64,000 nucleotides of DNA from Merluccius polli (lineage: Eukaryota > Chordata > Actinopteri > Gadiformes > Merlucciidae): the NCBI GenBank assembly GCA_030340625.1, contig JAOPHQ010001994.1:124001-188000 (forward strand), written 5' to 3'. The stretch's first letter is position 1, and each line of letters begins with the position of its first letter. Shown here piece after piece: positions 42,651 through 52,140 of this stretch. The position numbers were made by a program, and so were the translations under genes. Under the pieces are notes generated by a model, which saw nothing but the letters and a program-made list of their open reading frames with translations, had not been told where the DNA came from and ran no database searches.

Positions 42651-44273
42651 CTAAAGATAATCATGGTCAGGGTTAACCTCCTCCAGGGCAGACACCTCTA
42701 CAGACAGCCGGTCCCGCCACGGAGCACCACTGACGGCCTCCAGCCCATTCTCCCCCTCATCCTCTGGCATGGCGTCCTGCAGTTCATCCTCTGGGGGCAT
42801 GATGTCACCCACCCCCAGGCAAATGTTGTGCAGGACGGCACATGCTGTTATGACCTGCAATGTAAAAACCTTATTCATTAATTGTGATTCACTTCAGTAG
42901 CCTACTCAAAGGTAAAGTAGAAGCCTGTTGTTTGATGACGTACCTGAGGCACAAAGGTGTGGTGCACCTCCAGCGCTTGCAAAAAGATTGCCCGGAACCT
43001 GGTCTTCATCATTCCAAAGGCACGCTCAATGATTGAGCGTGCCCTGGAATGATGGCCATTGAAGCGCTGGGGTCCCACACCTTGCAACGGCCGCTTGTAG
43101 GGAGTGATGAGGGGGAGTGGATGCTGAAGGCACGGGTACCCGCCGTCTGCAAGGATGAAGTGCCCTGGAGGAGGGTAAACAGCCTGTCTGTACAGTGGGC
43201 TGTGCCGGAGTACTCTGGAGTCATGCACGGACCCCGGCCAGCCCACGTACACGTCCACAAAGCGGCCCTGATGGTCACAAACTGCCTGTAGGATAATTGA
43301 TGAAAACAGTTTCCTGTTCAGGTAGCAGTGACCATCAGGGCCGCTTGGTGGCTTGATCCTGACATGGCAGCCGTCGATCGCTCCAGCAGCCTTTAAAAAG
43401 GCTCTGTGTCTTGCCAGCCCTGCAAACCCACGAGTTACTGCCGCCAGGTCTTCAGCGGTCTTGGGGAAGTGGATGACCTTGTGGCGAATGGCCACCACCT
43501 CCCCAGTAACTCGGTGGACGATACGGTGGACAGTGGAGCGAGGCATCCCAAACACCCTTGAGACCACCCTGTATGATGCCCCACTCGCCAGCCAGAACAG
43601 GAACACCAAGGTCTCTATTGTGGCACTCCATCCATGTCTCCGATTCTGGTGGAGAAGGTTCAGCAGCACTGCCAGGGACTCTCTGCTCAGCCTGAAGTCC
43701 TGCCTGGTGTCGCCATGGTTGAAAAAGCTGTCCAGGACAGGCACCGCCAGGTTGATCCTGCAGTACAGGGGTCTGGTCTCGATTGGGAAAAGGAGGGGAA
43801 GAACGGGAGAAGAAAAATGGTTAATTAAACAATAGCTACATAATTTTAGTTAATAAGATAATTCCAGTTAAGTAATTCCAAGATAATTCTAGTTCATTTT
43901 AGAGCTTTGATAGATAATGCAAAACCTGTTTACCGACCCACTTATCAGTCTATCTAGGCTTCACATGTAGTTTTGATGATTCGTGACAAAATAAATAATA
44001 TTAAATTAAGGTCAGGGTTCTTTAACTATTAATGAATTATTCAGGTTATATGGCATTATGAGCCGATCTACAGTTTATGTCTAGCATTAACGTAATGTAT
44101 TGGTATGTTAATTACCCCTAACTGTTAACTAGCTAATAATGGTAATGATAACATAATGGTAACATTACTGTGGGTTAAAATAACAGGTTTACCTCTCGGT
44201 CCCCTGTCCGCAGATATACGAGGCGGCGCCGGCGGAGACGGAGCCGCTTCTCCCCTTCCTCTATCATCAACAT
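42651..44273 (-). CDS. HARBI1-like DDE transposase, copy 2 (3 exons, intact)
   Basis: Exons 44193-44273, 42944-43777 and 42651-42854 (minus), phase 0 joins, 372 aa. The catalytic acids are as in copy 1 ('AIDGCHV', 'GSVHDSRV', 'SIIERAFG'). Only a few residues differ from copy 1 in exon 2 (for example DSFF/DTFF, HGWSA/HGWNA, MPRST/MPGST, QRFNG/QRYNG), and one ENGL unit is missing in exon 3. The exon 2 acceptor reads TCGAG rather than TCCAG. Intact transposase, open Myb partner and clean TTA duplication suggest recent activity. Confidence 0.85.
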
Positions 44274-44825
44274 GATTATGAATAAAATTAAAAATGTGTC
44301 GGGAATTTCTTCCATTTTTGTTTTTTCGTTTTTTGGCTCTTCGATTTCTTTTTTTGCTCATCTTTCTTCTTCTTCTTCCTTTATTTTCCCGCGTCACGGC
44401 TGGTGACGCAGCTGGTGACGCAACCAGGAAATGCTTCGAAGGCTAGACCGTCTCATTTAACAACGGTTGATGCGGCCTTCGAAGGACCCTCAGAAGTACG
44501 CAGCCTTCGAAGGCCGCGAGGCTGCGTACTTCGAAGCATGCATTCCGTGAATTGGGACACAGCTTTAGTATGTCGTGCGCACGTTGTAGCTACCTTTTTT
44601 TTTTTCTTTTTTTTTACCATGTCATGTCTGGGGCTCCGTAGAAACCGGAACCAAACAAAAAAAATGTTTAGGCCTAATCATGTCAGAGCAGACAGCATTA
44701 ACAGTTTCAGTTTTTAAACCTCATATATGAAAGTACTTTGTACATTGATCTGTGAATCTTTAAATACAGGCCTGTCTGATTTAGTAAGTACCTCAACTAA
44801 AACACAACATAGTTTGGCACATGAA

Positions 44826-45056
44826 AAACAGTCACGACCAGTCGAGCGACGAACGCCGTGCAACGTAATGAACCGGAAGAGGCATACACATGAGATGTCA
44901 ATGAATCAGAAGGTGTGCAATCTAGTAGAAGGTGAACCTAAGAGACTAGTGCTTCTACAGGATACACACTGACGAGATGGCGGATTATTCCGACGAATGT
45001 CAAGAGATCGACAATGAACCTTTTCAATTGCTCGTCGCTCGACTGGTCGTGACTGG
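44826..45056. repeat. Inverted-repeat segment (possible short MITE)
   Basis: 'agtcacgaccagtcgagcga' near 44830 recurs inverted as 'tcgctcgactggtcgtgact' near 45030-45053. About 230 bp end to end. No convincing TSD was found, so the mobile nature is unproven. Confidence 0.55.
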
Positions 45057-45062
45057 TACTAG

Positions 45063-46023
45063 CTTTCTAAACTTTCTTTTTAATAAACTGTCTGTACAGT
45101 AACAAAGTTCTAACTGCTTCGTTTTACATGTAGGGACCCTCATTATGCTACCGTGGAATTGTGGTGCGATTTTGAGTCTTAGTGGTATAGAATTGTGATT
45201 TATTTTACATGAATATCTGCCCCCACAGCTAGCATTATAAGCTAATTAGTGGTTTTCGATAACTTTGGTTCCATTCGACTAGAATGAAAACTGATCCCAG
45301 AGAACGGTCCAACTCGGTGGACATGTGTTATGATCATATGGTCTCATTTTGCGCCGGAATTGTCCTTTAAAGCCCAACTTCCCCTGGATCCGTGGGTGCG
45401 TGCCTGATGCGGCCGCTGCTCCAGACACGCGCCAGGTCACACGCCAATCCCAGCAGAGCAGATCGGGCGGGGCAGGAAGTCCGAGAGTAGAACCACAGAG
45501 CATCCGGTCAATTTTCAAAATAAAACACCCTCCCGATCGAACACGGCCACACATCTTTGATCCATGTCGTTTATAATTGGACTTTAACTGTATTCACTTT
45601 GTCGAGGCGACAGTGCAACACATTAGGACATAACAACAATAAACAACACTAAACACAATTAAACCAGACAAAAAAGAAAACATTTACTATATAGCCTACT
45701 AACTCATGGTAGAAGCACACAAATCTAGGAAAAATGACCAAATCAACAGCAAATCAACTTCTGACAGACAAAGCAACTGCAAGTCAACTTCGGACAGGCA
45801 AAGCAACCTTTTCTTTGTTTGTTGTTCTCTTTTTACATCCACAAATTATCGCGTGGTCTCGTGATTCTAGGGTGACCAGATCCCAATTCACCAGATGTGG
45901 GACAGAGACTACGTTTGTGTGGGACAATGTGGGATATCCAATGCATCAAGGTAGTCTAAAAGAAAAAAAATCATATTCTGCCCCTTTGCTTATAACATTA
46001 ATATGCTTTGCCATCTGGTTGTA
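45063..46023. other. Non-coding
   Basis: No gene supported. Around 45730-45810 'caaatcaac/caagtcaac' phrases repeat weakly ('agcaaatcaacttctgacag', 'gcaagtcaacttcggacag'). Otherwise nothing seen. Confidence 0.5.
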
Positions 46024-46210
46024 GCCTAGAAATCTAGACGCCCCTAGCGGCAGCAAATTTAATTTACAGCCAGGGGGGTCTAGCACTTCTCCGTCGTTTT
46101 TCGGTGCTGGAAACAGAAAATCTGTCAGGCCAATCACAGCGTGAGGGGCGGAGTCGGAAGCCGGGCTACCATGACGACAGAGTTGCGACGGTTCCGTGTT
46201 CGAGGTTATA
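46024..46210. mobile_element. TAGCCTGG-family MITE, fragment
   Basis: Starts TAGCCTAGAAATCTAGACGCC and, inverted, matches the right part of the MITE at 11637-12158, including 'accatgacgacagagttgcg'. The other end was not found. Confidence 0.65.
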
Positions 46211-46608
46211 TTATTCTGGCAAAAACGGCAACAGTCGTTGGGCTCCATTCTCTCAAGATTGTTTGCTTACAGTTTCCACAATACTCTTTCTTCTTACTAT
46301 GGTATACGCAACTGGTTATCGTGTATTGTATTACTTTGTGGTCGTGTTACAAATGAACGCTCACGTTAACGTTAGTCATGCCTAGAGTTATAAGTTCGAT
46401 AAATTATGTATGGTGGTAGTAGCTGTGTGTCATATTTGCGTGAAAGGTGGTTAATTTGGGTAATCGTCGCTGTCGGGCGGAAACCTTGTATCTCCAAATG
46501 TGTATAGGAAGATGTATAGCAGCTGAAGTTAAATCAGAGTTGTTAGCGTTGGTTAACGATCAAAGCCTTTTCTCTTGTCAAAATTGGGCTCAACGTGACA
46601 GTGTGGTG
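46211..46608. other. Non-coding
   Basis: Nothing recognised between the two MITEs. Confidence 0.5.
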
Positions 46609-46617
46609 GATAAAACC

Positions 46618-47148
46618 TAGCCTGGCCCCGCCGCCTACGTACTTCCGCTCAATTTTCATTTCACTTCAGTACTAGGTCTGGCAGTGCTGTATGCTAGAAC
46701 GATGTCTTTTCCCTCAAATGTGCCTTCCAATCAGTGAACAGGAGGCGCGGCCCCGCCTTCAAGTGGATTTCTCACTTGAAGGCGGGTGCTGTTGAAGTTT
46801 AAAACCTATTGGCTCTGCCCAGTGCCACTCTGGATCTGCCTTAACCAATCGCTAACGTTTGGTCGTGACGTATTTCATGCGCCAGAAACCACGTTGCGCG
46901 CAGTATACAAACGGCAGATGCAGTGAGCATTAGCATTAGCCTGGTTCCGCCCGCCTCCGTACTTCCGCTCAATAACTGAAATTCGCGCACGACCTATATG
47001 TCACTGTTCTCAGGCCACGCCTCCTGTTCGCTGATTGGAAGGCACATTTGAGGGAAAAGAAATCGTTCTAACATACAGCACGGCCAGACCTAGTACTGAA
47101 GTGAAATGAAAATTGAGCGGAAGTACGTAGGCGGGCGGAGCCAGGCTA
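46618..47148. mobile_element. Foldback MITE of the TAGCCTGG type, 9-bp TSD
   Basis: Starts TAGCCTGGCCCCGCC and ends GGCGGAGCCAGGCTA, with arms of roughly 130-165 bp ('acttccgctcaattttc' both ways). Perfect 9-bp TSD GATAAAACC at 46609-46617 and 47149-47157. The centre (about 46775-46910) is the block also present inverted at about 1500-1645. An inner TAGCCTGG start at 46937 suggests a partial duplication. Confidence 0.85.
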
Positions 47149-47760
47149 GATAAAACCGCATCTAACACTTAAACTGAAGAAGAGAGGTTCGAGAGAGTCG
47201 AGGTCTGAAGATATAAGACTTTATTATCACTTGCAAGAAGTAACAACAAAATCTGAGTTAGTTTACAAAGGAACTGACTTCAAATAGTCATGCTCTGAGT
47301 TTATATTAGAGATGGGCATAGATTAAAATATTTAATCTAGATTAATCTTGAAATTAATCTAGGTTAATCTAGATTAACGTGGCTCCTTTGAATGATGTCG
47401 AAGGTGTCCATAATATGTGTTTGCCTAAATAATGACTCATATTACCTAAATGATGACTAAAAGTGGGTCTGCGCGATTGTTGAGCGGGGGGGGGGGGGGG
47501 GGTGGGGTGCTACCTGAGCTTTTTGTTGAACGGGTGCTGCTACCGGAGCCTTCAGTTGCCGAATTGTTGAGCGGGGGGGGGGGGTACCGGAGGATTTCGG
47601 TTCGCGATAATATCGCCGATAAAAATATTATCGCCGAGAATAATCTTCTTCATCAAGGCAGCAGGCTATCAACCAATCGATCATCCATGACCTTATCATT
47701 GGCTGCTGTCTACCTATGTCAATTGTGGAAAATTTAAATTTCTGACATTTTCTACACACC

Positions 47761-49212
47761 ATGGATGAAAGGTACACCCCAATCTCCAGAACAACGATAA
47801 CCAGCAAAGCAATACCTCAACTAGTGATGAGAGTAATGGAGTGCATCAAGTCCAGTCTGGTAGATCAGAAATCAATCTCTGTAACTGCTGATATATGGTC
47901 AGACCGCACTATGAGATCTTACACAGCTCATGTACTCAACTCTTCATCCAGTGGGTACACTTTGAAGGCCTACCTGCTTGAATGCAGGAGATGCAAAGGG
48001 CGTCACAGCTCTGAAAACATTTCAGCTGCATTTGATGAAATACTGGATGACAGTGAGGATGACAGTGAGGATGAGGAAGACGATGGTTGGGGAACTGCTA
48101 GATACGGACTTTCTTCTTGGTTCCCATCAACGGCTATCCTGCTTTGCCCACAGTTTTCAACTGGTTATCGGGGATGGGATGAAATAAGTAAAGGCGATGT
48201 CTCGAGCATGCTCAAAAATGGCCAAACTTTCCAGTCTGCTGCATAGTAGCGCTGTCTTTAAGGATCGGTTTGAGGCAGTTTTTGGAAGTGGTAAAAGCAT
48301 TCCAGTCTCAAATGTCACAAGGTGGAATTCGCAATTCAGACAAATACAAGCAGTCATCGAATTAGATTATACTGCACTAACTCAGATGTGCTCAGTGGAC
48401 TTTGAGAATGTTGTCCTCAGCTCACGTGAATGGGCCCAGTGTAGAGAACTTACATTAATTCTTGGACCGTTTGCTGAGGCCACTCAATTGACAGAGGGTG
48501 ACCAAATTGTTACCATCAGCATGGCTGTCCCTACTGTCCTCGAGCTACATTCTCACTTAAAAGATCTGGACAGTGAAAAGAGGCTATGTAGGCCACTGAC
48601 CAGGGCCCTCAGAGCCATTGCCATTTGGCCATGATATATACATGCAGGGAGCGATGCTGGACCCCCAGTTCGGGTTGAACTACAGGTATATTTTTCAAAA
48701 TACCCCGTTAAAGTACAGTGTATTTGCAAGGTTATTGACGTGGAAGAAGAAGTGAGTCAAATTTATTTCTGTTTTCTTTTTTCCAGACAGCTTGATCGCT
48801 CAGGCTAAGAAAGTGGACCTGGACATCTGTGAGGAACTCAGAACCAACCCAGGATTCTCCCCCAAAAGCCAAGATTCCACGGCTCCTGGCAAAATATAAA
48901 ACTCACAAAAAGAACCATTCCACCCATGGATATCATCATCAAAGTGTCAACAGTGAGGTAAATGCATACCTGGAGGATATTCAGAGCTGTCCGGCAGAGG
49001 AGGATGCCCTTGTATTTTGGTTAAAAAACAAGGACAAATACCGTCATTTGCATGCCCTAGCTGTCCAAGTGCTTTCTGTACCTGCATCTTCAGCACCAGT
49101 TGAAAGAGTGTTTTGTGCTGGAGGGCTCATTATGAGGCCCCATAGAGCCAGTTTAGGATCAGAAATGCTCTCCTCTCTCATATTTCTCAAGTGTAACAAA
49201 CCATTTTTGTAA
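47761..49212 (+). pseudogene. hAT transposase (ZBED/Ac-like), frameshifted
   Basis: Part 1 (47761-48090): 'SVTADIWSDRTMRSYTAHV', the first catalytic-acid region of the RNase H-like fold. Part 2 (48197-48630): 'VTRWNSQFRQIQ' and 'LGPFAEATQLTEGD', both typical hAT motifs. Part 3 (48829-49212): the C-terminal dimerisation domain, 'FWLKNKDKYRHLHALAVQVL', 'SAPVERVFCAGG', 'LSSLIFLKCN'. Frame changes near 48100 and a stop after 48634 show decay. The missing BED finger should be upstream of 47761. Confidence 0.75.
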
Positions 49213-49400
49213 AACTTTTAAATATATAATTAGTTCATCATTTATGTATCTCCTTCCAGTGCGAAATGTATTTAAACCTGCCAGTGTGCTGTGATATAAG
49301 GTTTGAATGTAAAGAAAGAAGCGGTGCACACAGTGTTTTAAATGTAATTAATTCAGATAATTTACTCGGATTTGTTTTTCTTGTTAGACGTTTATGTTAA

Positions 49401-49434
49401 AAAAGCTATTGAAGGGTAACCTTCAATAGCTTTT
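49401..49434. terminator. 15-bp perfect hairpin with 4-nt loop
   Basis: 'aaaagctattgaagg', loop gtaa, then the exact inverse. It lies about 190 bp past the hAT transposase stop, near AATAAA at 49529. A role in RNA 3'-end formation or piRNA/siRNA processing is only a guess. Confidence 0.55.
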
Positions 49435-49653
49435 CATTTTTTCAGTTTTCATTTTTGTTGCCTTATTTTAAGGTTTGCACTAAAAGCCCAATAGGGAAAT
49501 TCATCTTGGTTTGTTCATTTTTTGTGTCAAATAAAAACAAAGCTTATTTGAATGATTTCCTAGTTGTTTAGTTTTTTAAAGGTTTTTTTTAAAAATTTAA
49601 ATCGTAAATTGGAAAAATCTGAGATTTTTTTTGGGCCATATCGCCCAGCCCTA

Positions 49654-50891
49654 CCCCTTGTCCTATATTTAATGCAATAAGTACCATTGTATTTTAGTCA
49701 ATGGCTGATATTTAGGTCCTTGTTACTGAAGTTTATTTATTTCTTTGTTTTTGTTTGTTTTATGTTGTTCATCTTTTCAGGGCCCTGTTGCTTTTCTGCT
49801 GAGACATTCATGTTGAGCATTAACCAAAAAGTTGTCAGCGACCACATCTCTTCCTTCACCTCTGCCTGATGTTTGGGAGTTTGTACTGCTTCAACATACA
49901 CTACCCAGTGGAACTACAATCAATACTAGAGTTTCTCCAAAGGTAGTTTCGTTTTTGCTAGAAAAATAAGTTCTAACCTATCAATTGTTACTTATTTTTT
50001 ATGAAGATGTTTCTTCTCAATAAATCCCGAGAGAGGCACCAAAGTCGAGTGGAATAAAAAAAAGAAAGTACTCCAGTCAATTCTAGTCCCAGTCAATCCT
50101 AGTCCTGACTCTGATTGCAGACCTCGCAGACCATGAATGGACATAGACACACCCTATTAACCCTTTAGGGTCGAGTGGTTAAGGTATGAGTGGTTAATGT
50201 ATGTTCAGGTATACAGTATGTTCAGTGATACTGTATGTTCAAGTATACAGTATGTTATGGTATACTGCACATATTTTGTTGGTAAAATTGTAAACGTGTA
50301 AACTTCGGCAGTGTAAACTCGTTGGAAAATGTCTGGTGGTTTCTAAAGGTACATGTTTAGCTTCACTGAGAGAGATCAGTGGATTTGTGCTGCAAACAAG
50401 GCGATGTGAACTTGGTAGTTCCAGAAATTTCTTAGATGACATTTATTTCTTACAGTCATTAAGGTAATTCTTTTATGATTTCTGTAGCAAGTAAAATTAC
50501 TATGGAGTCATATGCTGTTGAGGATGTTTGCAATACAGATGTGGGTATGGTTTAGTCTAAATTGGGTTGTAAAAATGATAGGTGCTGTCAGGAAGGGGTT
50601 AAATAACTCTTTTAACCCCAATTTTTTGGGGCTTTAACCTTTATTTGAGAGAGACAGATGAAGATTGACAGGGAGGTGAGGAGAAAGTGGGGGAATGACA
50701 TGCAACCACAATCTAGAGACCTAGACCATTTAGAGGATGGATGGTTGACAATAAGGGACTTTCTAAGCAATTTACATAAGAGAAGCGCTCCCCATCCAGT
50801 CACCGAAAAAATCTTATAGATTTATCCAAATGTCAAATGTTTTTGAAATAGATAGAAGGCAATACTGGTTCCCAACTTTTAGATGATATAT
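49654..50891. other. Non-coding, short repeats
   Basis: 50195-50270 has several 'gtatacagtatgttca'-type near-palindromes. 50635-50720 ('ctttatttgagagagacaga', 'gggggaatgacatgcaac') looks like the 3' part of a fish SINE-like repeat. No gene supported. Confidence 0.45.
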
Positions 50892-50896
50892 ACCAT

Positions 50897-51244
50897 TGTG
50901 GAGGGGGGCGGAGTCTCGCCGGTAGGGGGGAGTATGGAGCACCAGGTCGGCGGGGGCGATTGGGTCTGGTTGCCGACAGGTGTCCGCAATCAGACCCAAT
51001 CAGGAAGTGTGTATTTATGTGCCTGCTTTGCCTTTCAGTAGGGGTTGATCAGAGAGAGAGAGAGACGGTCCCGTGGAGAGCGAGTGGGGACGAAAGCCCC
51101 GAGAGCCAGGCCACCGTGTTGTGGACCCCACGGTGCACGAGACGTGCAGCCACTGATTTACCTGTTGTCCGCTTTAAAGAATAAAGCGAACCACGCGTTC
51201 AATAACGCCAAGCCTGTGTCCGCCCACTCTGTGAACTTGCTACA
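50897..51244 (+). repeat. 5' LTR
   Basis: TGTGGAGGGGG...GCTACA, 348 bp. Possible TATA-like 'gtatttatgtg' near 51010 and AATAAA at 51181-51186. Confidence 0.95.
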
Positions 51245-51245
51245 G

Positions 51246-51263
51246 TGGCGCCCAAAGTGGGGC
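51246..51263 (+). promoter_or_regulatory. Primer-binding site, tRNA-Lys(1,2) type
   Basis: TGGCGCCCAAAGTGGGGC, 17 of 18 bases match the tRNA-Lys(1,2) complement. One base separates it from the LTR. Confidence 0.85.
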
Positions 51264-51275
51264 TAGAGTGCGGCG

Positions 51276-52088
51276 ATGGAGCAGTCACCATTGGCAGCAA
51301 TACTCGGACATCTCACGCAGATGTCCGACCGGCAGACCCAACTACAGCGGACGCAGAACGAGGTGCTCCTGGAGCTGGGCCAGTCGTTGACCGCCGACCG
51401 GGCGGTCCTCCAGGAGCTCCTCGTCTCCGGCAACCGCGATCGAGAACCCAGAGCGGCGGGGGCGGTGGGCCACATCCACGTCCCCAAGATGGGCGAGACC
51501 GACGACGCGGAGGCCTTCCTGGAGACGTTCCGGGGGGTGGCCGAGGTCTCCGGGTGGCCACGCCAGGAGTGGGCTCACCGCCTCCTGCCGCTCCTGACGG
51601 GCGAGGCCCAGCTCGCGGCCCACAGTCTACCAGCAGGGGCCCAGCGGGACTACGAGGCGGTGGACAAGGCCATCCGGGACCGGCTAGGCCTAAACCCGGA
51701 AGAACATCGCCGCCGGTTCCGGGCCCTCACCTTCTCAGAAGGCGATCGGCCCTTCACCTACGCCCAGCAGCTGCGGGACCAGGCGAGGAGGTGGTTGGCC
51801 CCGGAGAGGAACAACCCCGAGGAGATCGTGGAGCAGGTGGCCCTCGAGAGGTTCGTCGAGGGGCTCCCAGCCAGAACATCCACCTGGGTCCGGTACCACC
51901 GGCCCGAGAGCCTCTCGGCGGCCGTCAACATCGCGGAGGGCCACCTGATTCCCCCCTCGACCGACAGAAGACCACCAGCACCAACCCCGAGCCCGCGGAC
52001 CGGGGCGGCGGCCCTGCGAGGGTACAAACCCACCCCGCTACCAAGAGCGAGGTGGGGGGGGGGGGCCTACGCCAGAGCAGGCGCATGA
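51276..52088 (+). CDS. gag of Gmr1-like element
   Basis: The 270-aa frame starts MEQSPLAAILGHL, with an N-terminal amphipathic helix, 'IHVPKMGETDDAEAFLETF' and a capsid-like core ('GEAQLAAHSL', 'RRFRALTF', 'FVEGLPARTSTWVRYH'). It ends in a Pro/Arg linker, cut short at 52086-52088. The stop arises after a 12-G run (52054-52065). In the other frame the sequence continues to a CX2CX4HX4C zinc knuckle at 52141-52182 and then into pol without a stop. A one-base G-run error, or a programmed frameshift there, would explain the split. Gag forms the particle and packages RNA. Confidence 0.9.
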   Translation: MEQSPLAAILGHLTQMSDRQTQLQRTQNEVLLELGQSLTADRAVLQELLVSGNRDREPRAAGAVGHIHVPKMGETDDAEAFLETFRGVAEVSGWPRQEWAHRLLPLLTGEAQLAAHSLPAGAQRDYEAVDKAIRDRLGLNPEEHRRRFRALTFSEGDRPFTYAQQLRDQARRWLAPERNNPEEIVEQVALERFVEGLPARTSTWVRYHRPESLSAAVNIAEGHLIPPSTDRRPPAPTPSPRTGAAALRGYKPTPLPRARWGGGAYARAGA

Positions 52089-52140
52089 ATCACCTTCCCC
52101 CCCCCTCCTGCAGGCGGGCCATCAGACGGCAAGGGAGGGG

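Larger units (their letters stand above)
39495..44564 (-). mobile_element. PIF/Harbinger transposon, autonomous, copy 2
   Basis: Same ends as copy 1 (AGCTGTGTCCCAATTCA), with a perfect TTA target duplication at 39492-39494 and 44565-44567, the canonical Harbinger TWA site. Transposase on minus, Myb-like partner on plus. Length 5070 bp; removing the MITE at 39648-40113 and its 8-bp TSD gives 4596 bp, against 4610 bp for copy 1. Confidence 0.95.
38855..44641. mobile_element. Foldback element with CTACGGAGCCCCAGACATG ends, split by Harbinger copy 2
   Basis: The left end 38855-38945 and right end 44568-44641 are inverted copies: CTACGGAGCCCCAGACATG, an A/T-run, then 'gtagctacaacgtgcgcacgac'. The flanks show AAAC at 38851-38854 and 44642-44645. 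Inside the left arm 38990-39065 and 39405-39490 are again inverted copies of each other. Without Harbinger and its 3-bp TSD the element is 714 bp and almost wholly fold-back. The interior (39196-39245) has ATGCAT-rich palindromes. Confidence 0.8.
47300..49653 (+). mobile_element. hAT transposon, decayed
   Basis: The right end, read inverted, is TAGGGCTGGGCGATATGGCC (49653 downward), a common hAT end. The interior carries hAT transposase exons (47761-49212). A left candidate near 47315 ('gatgggcatagatta') does not pair well with the right end, so the left limit is uncertain. Two G-runs (47485-47500, 47573-47583) sit in a partial duplication 'ttgttgagcggggg'. Confidence 0.65.
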
